Below, piece after piece: positions 31,701 through 42,100 of a stretch of DNA of 64,000 nucleotides. Origin of the DNA: Plazaster borealis (lineage: Eukaryota > Echinodermata > Asteroidea > Forcipulatida > Labidiasteridae); contig CM037461.1 in the NCBI GenBank assembly GCA_021014325.1, positions 22,553,376 through 22,617,375 on the forward strand, given 5' to 3'. Position numbers and translations under genes: made by a program. Positions within the stretch are counted from its first letter, which is position 1; each line of letters opens with the position of its first letter. The notes under the pieces are model-generated. The model ran no database searches. It was not told where the DNA came from and saw only the letters and a program-made list of their open reading frames with translations.

Positions 31701-32485
31701 GTCCTGAAGAAGAAAAGTAGTGTTATCACAGTCTATATAGCTTATGTAGACCATTATCCACGCAGTAGGTACCTTCTCAAAACTATTCCGGGGTATTTTT
31801 GCGGGTAGACTTATCCGCAGTTGATTTTCCAACCCGCAAGATATCTCAACGCAGTCCTGTATATTGCGGATAACTTTGAGGGTAAATTATTCCAACAAGA
31901 CCAGGCAATTTGTTTGGCAAGATTGCTATAAACCACAGACCTTGAGATTCTTATCTACTGGAAACTAGAAGAATGGTTTAAAAGCTCTGGTGTTTCTGAT
32001 CAGCAGGATGTGGGCTCGAGTCCCGGTCGTGGCACTTGTATCCTTGAGCAAGATACTTGACCATAATTGCTTTGTCCTTCGGATGGGACATTAAGCCGTA
32101 GGTCCCGTGTACTAGGATTTGTAGTGCACGTAAAAGAACCCAGAACACTTATCGTGGAAGAGTAGTGGGGGTCAACCCCGGTGTTTCTGGTTCACATACC
32201 TCAGGCTTGCGAGTATAGCCGAAGTGGCCAAGTTCACGTGAGGCATCCTTGGTTTTATTACCAGAACTTTATAATAATAATAAAGTATAAACAAATAATG
32301 TTTCTTTCTCTTCCTTGTTATAGGCGCGACGACTACGGGAGGAAGGAAAGTACACGTCATCAGCGCTGGCTTCGGATGCTTCGTCCTGGTGGGCGTGGTC
32401 AGCCGCTCTGTCAGGCTGCTTCATCATCCTCGGAATGGCTTTATCCGCCATGGTCTTCATGCTCTTGAAACTGATTCAAGTGTAG
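28685..32485 (+). CDS. CD225/dispanin-family membrane protein 1, 4 exons
   Basis: CDS joins 28685-28709, 29743-29945, 30982-31161 and 32324-32485, giving 189 residues. The N-terminal 76 residues are polar and low-complexity. The CD225 domain spans about 107-183: a first hydrophobic segment TAVLMTFCCPVCGCMA (115-130), whose cysteines are in the position palmitoylated in IFITM proteins, a charged loop QARKARRLREEGKY, and a C-terminal membrane helix (about 160-186). CD225 proteins (IFITM, PRRT, SYNDIG, TMEM91 groups) act in membrane fusion, trafficking or synapse biology; which role applies here is unknown. Phases 1, 0, 0 agree. A second family member lies 6.6 kb downstream. SINE and MITE copies fill the introns. 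Confidence 0.88.
29005..29209 (-). mobile_element. tRNA-derived SINE, head-truncated copy
   Basis: Inverted copy of the SINE body at 31984-32285 ('acggcttaatgtc', 'ggggttaacccct', 'aaccaaggatgc'). Lies in intron 1 of CD225 gene 1. Confidence 0.65.
29225..29400 (+). repeat. Family E repeat, copy 2
   Basis: Matches 36940-37115 and, inverted, 16925-17130: 'cacatctcaaaacttgttc', 'gaaattatgac', 'gccagaaaggtca'. Confidence 0.55.
29743..29945 (+). CDS. CD225 gene 1, exon 2
   Basis: Acceptor TTTTTGACATCCACAG, donor CAA|GTATGT. Encodes the polar region LISKSENYLDAGEDEPSTSS through DPDNQ. A family-1 MITE starts only 15 bp after the donor. Confidence 0.75.
29961..30305 (+). mobile_element. TTAA MITE family 1, copy 4
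   Basis: Starts TTAAGGCACTGAACACG and lacks some internal bases and the last few of the right end. Abuts the splice donor of CD225 gene 1 exon 2. Confidence 0.78.
30345..30612. mobile_element. GTGTTAAAATTGACACC MITE, copy 1
   Basis: About 240 bp, inverted about its centre: 'gtgttaaaattgacacc...gttgtcaca' on the left mirrors 'tgtgacaaacacccatgg...taaattttaacc' on the right. It ends in 'tttgcagtgta'. Other copies are at 39290-39496, 62040-62150 and 63815-64000. Confidence 0.7.
30982..31161 (+). CDS. CD225 gene 1, exon 3
   Basis: Acceptor CACGAATTTTGCAG, donor AAG|GTAGGT, 60 codons. Carries the first half of the CD225 domain with the FCCPVCGC cysteine cluster. Confidence 0.88.
31590..31745 (-). 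repeat. GTTCGAAACGTCGAG repeat, copy 1
   Basis: Contains 'gtaaacttgcgggtataacc' and, inverted, 'agtatactgttcgaaacgtc'. Related to 44650-44800 and 56736-57052. Confidence 0.6.
31984..32285 (+). mobile_element. tRNA-derived SINE, full-length copy
   Basis: The head has a B-box-like 'ggctcgagtccc' (32013-32024). The body contains 'ccttgagcaagatact' and 'ttcggatgggacattaagcc', and there is an (ATA) tail near 32270-32285. It ends about 38 bp before the acceptor of CD225 gene 1 exon 4. Confidence 0.72.
32324..32485 (+). CDS. CD225 gene 1, exon 4
   Basis: Acceptor TTCTCTTCCTTGTTATAG, stop TAG 32483-32485. Encodes ARRLREEGKYTSSALAS and the last membrane helix GCFIILGMALSAMVFMLL. Confidence 0.87.
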   Translation, partial: ARRLREEGKYTSSALASDASSWWAWSAALSGCFIILGMALSAMVFMLLKLIQV

Positions 32486-32594
32486 ACTCTCGACTAGGTG
32501 TAATACATATAGAGGGCGCCCTAACAAAGCTACAGTTGACATGTAGGGGTGGGAGTCTAACTGTCACTGCAAGACAAACGAAGATACTAAGCCA

Positions 32595-32970
32595 CTAGAC
32601 TGGTCCCCTGTCTTTATCGGCAAGGATAAAGACAGGCACTGGTCTTACAGGCCAAATGATTTCATTGGATAAGCGTGCAGTGACGTAAGCTTTCCGTATC
32701 TGTGTTATGATTGGTCCGAGTTGGTGTAATTTGTTAGCTTGCACTTTCGATCGTCTGCATAAAGCGTGTGCATAATGTTTGTACATGTTGTTTTATTCAT
32801 TATGTAATAATGTGTACATGTACGCGTGAATTGACTGCGAATCTCCGTGTGAAATGGATGCGAGGTCAAAGGTACGTCTGGCAGGATCCGGCCAGGCGCT
32901 CAAGGCAGGTATGTGGTGTTTTTCACGAGCCTCGAAGTGTGACGTCTGATGTTCAGGCTACTATCTCATT
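32595..32970 (+). repeat. Hairpin/CRE repeat family, copy 2
   Basis: Starts CTAGACTGGTCCCC with hairpin CCTGTCTTTATC/GATAAAGACAGG. It keeps GAGGTCAAAGGTACG and 'gtgacgtctgatgttcagg'. Lies just downstream of CD225 gene 1. Confidence 0.75.
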
Positions 32971-33112
32971 TTAGTTGACGTCGAGGGCGTCTTTTTGTTC
33001 AAGCATAAGTTTATATTCCTAAGGTTACAGTACTAAAACTGTCATTAGCCGTCCCGGTTGCCTTTAATAGAAATTGACTTATATCATTGACTAGACAGAC
33101 GAAACAATGCTG

Positions 33113-33256
33113 GGGTCGATTTCACAAAACTCTTCCTAACTTAGGACTAGTCCTATAGGAAATGCTAAGAGATAGGACTATAGTCTTAAGTTAAGACCAG
33201 TTACTGGTCCTAACTTCAGATACGACTAGTCTTATCTCTTTGTGAAATCGGCCCCT
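33113..33256. mobile_element. GGGGTCGATTTCACAAA MITE, complete copy
   Basis: A 144-bp element with near-perfect inverted ends, GGGGTCGATTTCACAAA and TTTGTGAAATCGGCCCC. The inside is also palindromic (ACTAGTCCTAT). Confidence 0.78.
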
Positions 33257-33712
33257 GGTTAGCTATGCTGTTAAACTCATAAATTGTTACTCTCATCAGC
33301 GATTACAGTAAAGTTGGCGTAACCTGGTTTGTTCAGTTCGACTGGATTCGTTTGGCCATTGTTTGCCACACCAAGAAAAAGTGCTAACTTGCGAACGAAG
33401 TTAGGATTAGACCGTTTCGAAACCGAGCCAGTGTCCGATTGGAGTGAGTTTGTGGAAATGGCTGCGGCTACTGGAGAGAAGACATCAGTGATGCGAGACG
33501 GGTTTCGCTGATTGAGTTGGCTACGTTGGGACCATCATTGCAAATGCCTCTCCAACGTTGGCATCAGAACTGGCTGGGAACTCCGTAGTTTGAGCATAGC
33601 TGCGCACAACCATTTAGGCACTGATTTGTCTGTTGTTTTAACCATGTTGATTCAGCTGCCCATGTGCGTGAGCAATAACCACTTTACAGCCACGCAACAG
33701 GACTAACACTAT

Positions 33713-33985
33713 AGACTGGTCCCCTGTCTTTATCCGAACGATAAAGACAGGCACTGGTCTTACAAACGCAATGGTTTAATTGGATAAGACATTTACACGC
33801 AATGACGCACACAACTAAACTAATATATGCACACACAAATGTGTACACATAGTATTATGGCATGCAATGTCAAAGGTACAACTGGCAGGCAACCAGCAGG
33901 TTCTACAAGGCCGGTATTTGGCGTTGTTCACGCTCTTGGAAGAGTGACGTCATATTTTCAGGCTACGAGAACACTTGTTTTAATG
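33713..33985 (+). repeat. Hairpin/CRE repeat family, copy 3
   Basis: Hairpin CCTGTCTTTATC/GATAAAGACAGG with a changed loop, then TGTCAAAGGTACAACTGG and 'gtgacgtcatattttcaggc'. Shorter than the other copies in the middle. Confidence 0.7.
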
Positions 33986-33989
33986 CACG

Positions 33990-36930
33990 ACGAATGCAAA
34001 CTGCATATTATTATGTACATACTGTGGGGTTCAAGTGTTTTTATTTTTCAACGTCGTACAAAAAAAAGGTCTGCGTGCAGTAATACGTACATTACGTACA
34101 GCCACGTGGAAATGTTTTTGCTCTGCACATGCTTGTACGTAACCGCCTTAGACAAGTCTATGTTTGAGTTTGTTTTTCCCGACCTACAAGGACAAGCTGC
34201 TTCAATGGTTTTGCCGAGGAACAAAGTAACACATACACAAAACTGTTTTTCTGTAAATATGAAACAAAAACTAATTACTATTCCCATTCAGCCTTTCAGC
34301 ATAAAATCGATTATGGCCTTATAAATGTTAATCAAATTAAATTTATTTGTATAATTTTTCGTTTTTCATCTCAAAGTATCGAACTATGAGAACACTTGTA
34401 TCCAACTTATCTCGCAAAGTATATTTTTTCTTAAATGCTTTCTCGTGTAATCTGAAATCGACTGTATAAATAATCAGCCTTCTTTCTTAATTTGTATTAT
34501 GCCACCAATTCTGATGATAGATGGGCAAGTTCGAGATTTAATTTTGAGAAACGAGTCTTCTCAGATTCAAATGTTTTGGGATGAATATTATATCCAAACC
34601 ATATACTTCGAAGGAATCCTTTCTAGAAATAGTTTATATTATCAACAGCTGCAGTGTTTCACATCAAGTATGTTTTTATGGTCATTATTGTTTATGGTCA
34701 TGAGTATTTACCAATCTATGACCCTACCTTTAAGGCCATTTAATGCCTAGCTTCATGACGCTGCTTACCGCGGACTTGTGCGCGTTTGGGATGCCGTAAA
34801 AGCAGAATACTGTTGTAAGCAGTGCCATTATTAGGCACAGCTTTTACTGACAATACGGGGGCCTTTTCCAAACCCCGGTCTGGGCTCCAGCTCCGGGCTC
34901 CGGGCTCCGTTTAATGTTGGAAACACTGTGCAAAATGTATACACTGCTCCACAATTGATGACGGAGCTCTGAAGCCGGAGCAAGAGCCGCAGCCCAAGCC
35001 GAAGTTTCGAAAAGGCCACTGGTTCAAACTGAAATGCAACATACCAACCATGGTGAGTTTATATGCTCAACTGACAATAATTATCAACTTCACCTAGTCG
35101 CCTTACCAGAAACCAGAGCTGTGTATAGACCTCTATCATGCTGCCACCATCTTGGTCATGTTCCCTATATCCAGTAACAGTAATGGATGCTGATATTCAT
35201 TGCACAAAAAGGAACCAGACTATTTTTCCTTCCAGCCTCGCTTTGGTTACATTGAGTTGAATGGGAGAATATCAAGATGGCCGCACCATGATAAAGGTCT
35301 ATTGAGAGAGTTGTGACAGCTTGAGATTGGAAGCCATTTTCGGTCAAAAATGTGCCGACACACAGGGTGCCAGAGTAGTCTGTCCATTAGGTTGTGCTCA
35401 TTGATCTCTATATAAATATAATAGAGATAAATGGTTGTGCTGCATTTGGACCGAAAATGGTGTCCAGCAACCACGTGACCAAAGAAAACTGGTCCCTCCA
35501 TGTCGCAACTCTCTCAATACACAGCTCTGCCAGAACTCAATGATTGTGCCTTGGCCAGGTTTGTCAAAATCTGTTGAAGTCTAGACGTGTCTTTCATATT
35601 TTTTTGACAATTTAACACAACGTATTGTGTTTTTTGTTATTGGAAATAATATCCCCCGAACTAATCTATAATAACTTTCAAATTTGAATAATTTTTTATG
35701 AGCTGAAGCAGCGAAACCGGCAGTATAACGAAAAGCATGCTTTTTTGATCCCAACGAATTTTTTTCATGATTGAAATAATTACGTATGTCAAAACAGTTT
35801 GATTATATAATTCACAATGTTCAAAAAGTATGTATATAATTGACCCCTTTTGCACCAAAGTCACACCTGACTGTCTGCCACGCTCGCCATGTTGATAGTT
35901 AATTAAAGGGACACGTTGCCTTGGATCGGGCAAGTTGGTCTATGAAAGGCGATTGTAATTGTTTGTTATAAAATGCATTATGGTTAGAAAGATGTTTTAA
36001 AAGTAGAATACAATGATACACACAAATATTCCTCGAAATTGCGTGGTTTTCCTTTTACTTTGCGAACTAACACGGTCCGCCATTTTGTGGAGTCAAAAAT
36101 TTAAAACATTATGGTAAGCGTGTGAACGCCGCGTTGTCTTTAAAATGCGCACTACACTGTATGACACTTCGGGACATCAACTTCCAAAATGGCGGGCGCG
36201 ACCTGAATTATTGTGATGATGACGTCGGGCGAATTGGGTCAGTAGGCCTACACAATTGCTGCAGAGGGTTTGTGTGATGGATAACTAATCTTGTAAAAAT
36301 TATATTTTTCATAAAGATTCAACATAATAATTGTTATACGGTGAAATATCAAATTAAAAATTATTTTGTTTTCTTAATATTAAAAATCAATGTTATTATA
36401 AATTCTCTAATAAAGATCTTACAAATTGTTATGTTATCTTGATCTGTTACTTCACTTCTTAATGAACGATATAACAAACTGAATTATAATGCTATTGTAT
36501 GTTTACCAGGACAATTTAAACAAAAAATTCTTCAATTTAACACCTGGCTCCTTCCATTGTGTTTGAAAATGAATGCTCCGTCGGTTGCTTCAGAAGGAGT
36601 TATTCAATTTCACCAGTTTAGCATTCACTGGTCAAATAAGATCGTTCAAATTCATTTAGAGCACATTCAATTTGATTCGTAAAAGCCAACATCAGCCATG
36701 GCTGGTCTACCATCCAGTTTCATCATTTTGTATTTATAAATTCAAACGAAGAATATAATGTTGAAAATGTAGTATTGATTGTCTATAGACGATGTGACCT
36801 GTGACATCACATGTTTACAAAAGAGCCACCAAGTCTGGACTTCCTGCAGGCACGATTTGTACACAGCTCAATGGAAGAAAACATTAAAACCTACATCTTA
36901 TGGAGATTGCACTGTCTATTTTTTTCAACT
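33990..36930. other. Gene-free stretch between the CD225 genes
   Basis: No exon found. Holds an inverted pair around 35250-35500 ('catttcggtc', 'gaccgaaaatgg'), a poorly bounded repeat at 35908-36090, and AT-rich DNA with the motif 'ccgccattttg' near 36079. Confidence 0.45.
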
Positions 36931-36939
36931 TTTGATATG

Positions 36940-37115
36940 ATGAAAGGGAGCGCATCTCAAAACTTGTTCAGCTGTTACTTTTAAAACTCTTGGATTTATG
37001 TGGAAATTATGACACAAAATGCAAACTTTCCCATATGACTAGTGCAGTATCTTGCCTGCCAGAAAGGCCAAAGAATGTACGAGGTCACACTTATTGTAAA
37101 CAAAGGTCACAAGGT
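36940..37115 (+). repeat. Family E repeat, copy 3
   Basis: Shares 'gcatctcaaaacttgttc', 'atgtggaaattatgac' and 'tgccagaaaggcc' with 29225-29400. Confidence 0.55.
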
Positions 37116-37426
37116 CTTTAGAACGACCGACATGAACCTGAATGCATCGAAGGGCGCGCAGATTGTAGACTTGACCCTGAGTCAGACATTTTGATAGCGG
37201 TCGTCGTTGTACGATCTGACACTAGAGGGCGCACCATATGGCGGGGGTGTGACAACCTGATGGACTCTAGACCATTATTGTATAACAAAAGTCAGAATTG
37301 AGTCACGTCTACGCAACTTGTAGAGTTTGAACTCGAGTTCAAGTCAGACTCCGGTTCAAGGACTCGTTCAAACACGTCGCTTGGTATGTCATACAAGCCC
37401 CAGATTAACGTGAACCCACTATAACA

Positions 37427-37706
37427 GGGCCCAATTTCATAGAGCTGCTTAACAGTCGATTCTGTGCTTACGTTACGAGTTTCTATTTCGTAGCGCTGCT
37501 AACCGTAAGCACACGAAAAGGCATGCTAACCTTCCGGTGCTTACTGCACGATTGACGTAACAATGCAAAACCATTGTGAACGTGCAAGAATGGCTGCCGT
37601 ATTTTCTTGCTAACCTGTGAAATACGCTGAGGCTTAAGCAAATTTTTCTCTACAGTTAGCACGAAAAATTGCTTACCGTTAAGCAGCGCTATGAAATTGG
37701 GCCCAG
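37427..37706. mobile_element. GGGCCCAATTTCATAG MITE
   Basis: A 280-bp element with inverted ends GGGCCCAATTTCATAGAG and GCTATGAAATTGGGCCC and subterminal GCTTAA/TTAAGC. No real ORF; the frame at 37483-37734 crosses the end. Confidence 0.8.
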
Positions 37707-37956
37707 GGCGCAGCAAATCCAAAGGTGGGACCACAAGTACATTCGGTCAAGATTTCTTGGCCCTAAAGGGACCTAACATAATTTATCGTATAGGCCTATG
37801 TGTTACTTTACGTATATGCAATGTGATGATTCTCAAAATATATGAGAACACGTAGGCGATGTCCGCGAAATTATTCGCGAATAGTGTGCGCATGTCATTC
37901 ACGATATCGTGATTTTTTATCATTTCGGGGTCAGTATAAACCTCCTAGAGTCTGTG

Positions 37957-38249
37957 TTAAAGGTATCGTACACGTTTGGTAATGACTCAAAACATTAGCA
38001 TACAAACTTACTTGGTAACAAGCAACGGAGAGCTGTTGATAGTATAAAACATTGTAGGAAACGACTCCCTCTGAAGTAACGTAATTTTTGAGAAAGAGGT
38101 AATTTCTCACTAAAATAATAAACTTCTTGCACGAAGTTTTTATTCCTATCTGAAAGCACACAATTTGTACAACAAGGGTGTTTTTTCTTACATCATTTTC
38201 TTGCAACACTGGTCTTTGACAATTTCCAAACGTGTTCAGTGCCTTTAAA
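37957..38249 (-). mobile_element. TTAA MITE family 1, copy 5
   Basis: Inverted copy with an internal deletion of about 70 bp near 38200. Both TTAA ends remain. Confidence 0.78.
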
Positions 38250-38400
38250 CTGACCCAGAAAAGGGTCAAAATGACATATTGTCAGAGTTAAAACCCGATT
38301 TGTTTTACCATTTTCCTGGTCAGCCTGACATGAAAATGGATCAGGCCACCATGAGACCTGGAATCCGGGTCAATTCTGACCCGGGAGGTTTTTTAGAGTG
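38250..38400. repeat. GGGTCA/TGACCC element fragment
   Basis: Words GACCC, GGTCAGCCTGAC and GGGTC recur from 38252 to 38395, abutting the family-1 MITE. Confidence 0.5.
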
Positions 38401-38544
38401 TGCATCCCGTACAAAAAAAAAATTGTTTGGGTACAGCTGCGTTTGATGAAACGCAAAGCTCACATGTGATTTTATTGTTGGTTTATGAAAACACGTTACA
38501 ACAGCTGCAGCACCGCACATTATTTCATTGTCGTACTTGTATTA

Positions 38545-38920
38545 TTAAAGACACTAAACACGTTTGGTAATTGTCAAAGACCAGTGTTCTCACTTGGTGT
38601 GTCCCAACATATGCATAAAATAACAAGCCTGTGAAAATTTGGGCTCAATTGGTCATCGAAGTTGCAAGAAAATGTTGAAAGAAAAAACACCCTTGTTGTA
38701 CAAATTTGTGTGCTTTCAGATAGGAATAAAAACTTCTTGCAAGAAGACTTTTATTATTTTAGTGAGAATTTACCTCTTTCTCAAAAACTACGTTTACTTC
38801 AGAGGGAGTCGTTTCTCACAATGTTTTATACTATCAAAAGCTCTCCGTTGCTTGTTACCAAGTCAGTTTTTATGTTAATATATATTTTGAGTAATTACCA
38901 AACGTGTATAGTGCCTTTAA
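38545..38920 (+). mobile_element. TTAA MITE family 1, copy 6
   Basis: Complete, from TTAAAGACACTAAACACG to GTGTATAGTGCCTTTAA. Only about 170 bp upstream of the start codon of CD225 gene 2. Confidence 0.8.
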
Positions 38921-39090
38921 TTAGACCTATCTCATACCCCAAGTGGTTCACCTTTGGTCTCGACATTTTGATTTACGATATGGAGTGTGTATTAAAACAG
39001 CATTATGATTGTAACCCAGTAGAGATATAGAAATTTAGTATGTAACAACCATTCTATTCTGCAAGACAGCTCCCTGGTATTTGCAGCACA

Positions 39091-39112
39091 ATGGACGATG
39101 ATATGAAAAAAG
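39091..39112 (+). CDS. CD225 gene 2, exon 1
   Basis: Codes for MDDDMKK plus one base, with probable GC donor AAAG|GCAAGT. Phase 1 joins exon 2 to form GAT (Asp). Without the GC donor the frame runs to a stop at about 39181. Confidence 0.6.
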
Positions 39113-42100
39113 GCAAGTTTGTTTTCGTTGTGTGCCCGGAAGATGGTCGTAACGAAACGTACTTCACCGGTAAACGGGCGTAAAAAGCAGTTTGTAAATT
39201 TGATTGTGTTTCAAGAAGACGGGGCTTGAAAGTTCGTTCGGGTATCTGCTATTCATGCGTCATTATTATAGGGAGGTTAAATACTGCATGGGAATTGTCA
39301 CTTAGATACCGAATTTTTTTTCTTCAAATTTACACCATAATTATGGTGTTAAAATAACACTTATTTCTGCAAAAAACCATTACATAGGCCTGTGTTATTT
39401 TAACACCCCGGGATGTTAAGTTTGATTCTCTGATGTTCGGTATATATCTGTGACAACACCCATGATGTCAACTTTAACACCCCTGTTTTGCAGTGTAGTC
39501 ATGTTTGTACACACTGTGGTAATAGCTATAAGATCGCCCACTCTGGTGACAATATTTCTTCCAAGGGTAGATTGTGCCTTTTCAGTACGTTTCAATGCTA
39601 TCGGTTTGTATTTAGGCAATTTTACAACATTCTTGTGAAATCTTGGTTTTCTCAATAATTGTTTGTTACAGATTTGGTGGAGAACGCAGTAGGCGTTAAT
39701 GTAGACGTCGAGCGACCACCGCCGTACAATGTGAGGAAATTTTGACGAAATGAGATTCAAATGCAATAAGATCATCACAGCAAATCTGCATTCATAAAGG
39801 GGCACTGTCATCGACATCACAGCGAGTCTGTGGCCAGACATTAAATTCTGAACTCTCATCCAGTTACTGCACACGCGCGCGCGATAATAATGTCGGCGCC
39901 CTTTAAAGCTTTTGTTTGTGATGTGATGGTTAACGCGCGCGCGTGTAGGGGTCAGAGTTCATGTTTCCATGTCCAGCCACAAGCAGACTGTGATTACGAC
40001 GACTGTGTCCCGCTAACACAAACTGTACATTGGTTTTAATTTTACAAAAATTAACGAAAAAGGACTATGATTTTAAAATAAAAACCACTGCCAACTTTTG
40101 TTACTAATGAGTCGGGTTTTTTCTTCTGACAAGCACACAAAAAAGTACGCTTTTGAAGACGGTAAATCTTTTTATTTTAATGTGTTTGTGTAACTTTTTT
40201 TTCTTTCTGTTAGCTTGTTCCGCCCCCTACATACCAGCAGGGGCAGCAATTGGCACCCGCTTTTCCAGAACAGGTAAATGTCATTTCAGAAGGGGTTGTC
40301 TCATTTGACTTTGGCCGCATTGTCTGTATCGGAACTTCTACTCCACAAAATCTCTCTTACCCTAACCCTAAACAAATATCTCGGTTCAGATTTGACCCAT
40401 ATTTCGGGTTCCAGGAGGACCTGACCTCTACCCGGGTCAGGCTTACCTGGAAGGTGTTTAAAAACTTGAATTTTGCGTCAGTTTCAATGACCCATTTCTG
40501 CGTCAGTTTCAATGACCCATTTCTGCGTCAGTTTCAATGACCCATTTCTGCGTCAGTTTCAATGACCCATTTCTGCGTCAGTTTCAATGACCCATTTCTG
40601 GGTCATTTGGACACAGATTCCGAGTCACACTGACCCAGAAATGAGTCAGGATCCACGGGACCCGGATCCGGGTCACATCTGACTGTTTTTTTTTGTAGAG
40701 TCTACATGTACAAATAATAGACACAGCAATATAATGCTGCAGGCGATCCGTAAACTGTAAAACTTTGGGATATTCTTAGGCCATCAGGAGGTGGCCCCGG
40801 GAATATCATTTCCAAGCACGACAGTTATTTACCCAACGGATTATTTAAAGGGTGTGTACAGCATCGGTAAAAATGAAAATATAAATGCTCACAGATTTGC
40901 ACATAACTCACATGGTATGAAGATGGTCATGGTAGAAAACTTCCCTTGAAATAGTTTTGCTTGAAATGCCATAGTTTTTACGAAATGACTAAAATAATAC
41001 TATTTATCCTGCAGGATAAATTCCGAAGTTTGAAAAAAAGTTAAAACACATGCGTTTTTCCCACTGTTTTCTCATGACTATGAAGACCGATTTAGCTTAA
41101 ACTTTCACAGGTTTGTTATTTCATGTATATTTTGGGTCACATTGAGTTTGGATACAGGTCTTTGGCAATTACCAATGTTGTACACACCCTTTAAGTTAAC
41201 TATTTTCAGGAATCTTCCATCATTTTTTCGTTTTTTACTCAAATTTACTTAAAGCTGTGAATCCGTAACTGAAGTTTGCAGAGGTTTTTGCTAAATAATT
41301 GTTATTTTACTCTGCAAACGAATTTACTCATCTGGTGCACTTCTTAATGGTAGATGCCCAGCTTAAAGTTTCCATCTAACTTTCTAGTGCAGTTATAAAT
41401 TTTGCTGCTTTCGTTCTTAAATATACATAATTAAAATTTTTAATGATGTTTTATATGTAAATATGTACAAAAATATGCTATTTGGTATACGTATTTTTAT
41501 TGTAGTGTTGTTGCTCTAGTTGGTATTTTTAAACTGTTTTTATTATGGAGCTGAACAAATTTCTAATTGCTTATCAAGGATTAATAAAGTTTTTTGAATT
41601 GAATTGAAATTGAATAAATTAATTTAACACGATCTAAAAGGGAATATGTTTTTAACATTAAAAACCACTGCCAACTTGTGTTAATAATGACTCGGTTTTT
41701 TTTCTTCTCACAAACATACACAAATTTACGCTTTTGAAGACAGTAGATCTTTTTATCTTAACGATTTTTTTGTAACTTTTTTTTCTTTCTGTCAGCTTGT
41801 TCCACCCCCTATGTACCAGCAGGGGCAGCAATTGGGACCCGCGTTTCCAGAACAGGTAAATGTCATTTCAGAAGTGGTTGTCTTAATTGACTTAAGCCGC
41901 AATGTCTGTATCGGTTTCTGCAAGGGAACTGATAACAACGACTGTTACATTCCTTCGGCTCAGTGCTATATAAAGTCATTAATTGCAATTTCATATTCGT
42001 AATGATCAAAAGGTCATTAAATGAAAAATGCGTATAAAAAATATATATATAAAACAAACTCAGCAAATAAATGTTTTACTTAAAAAATGAATGTTTCTTT

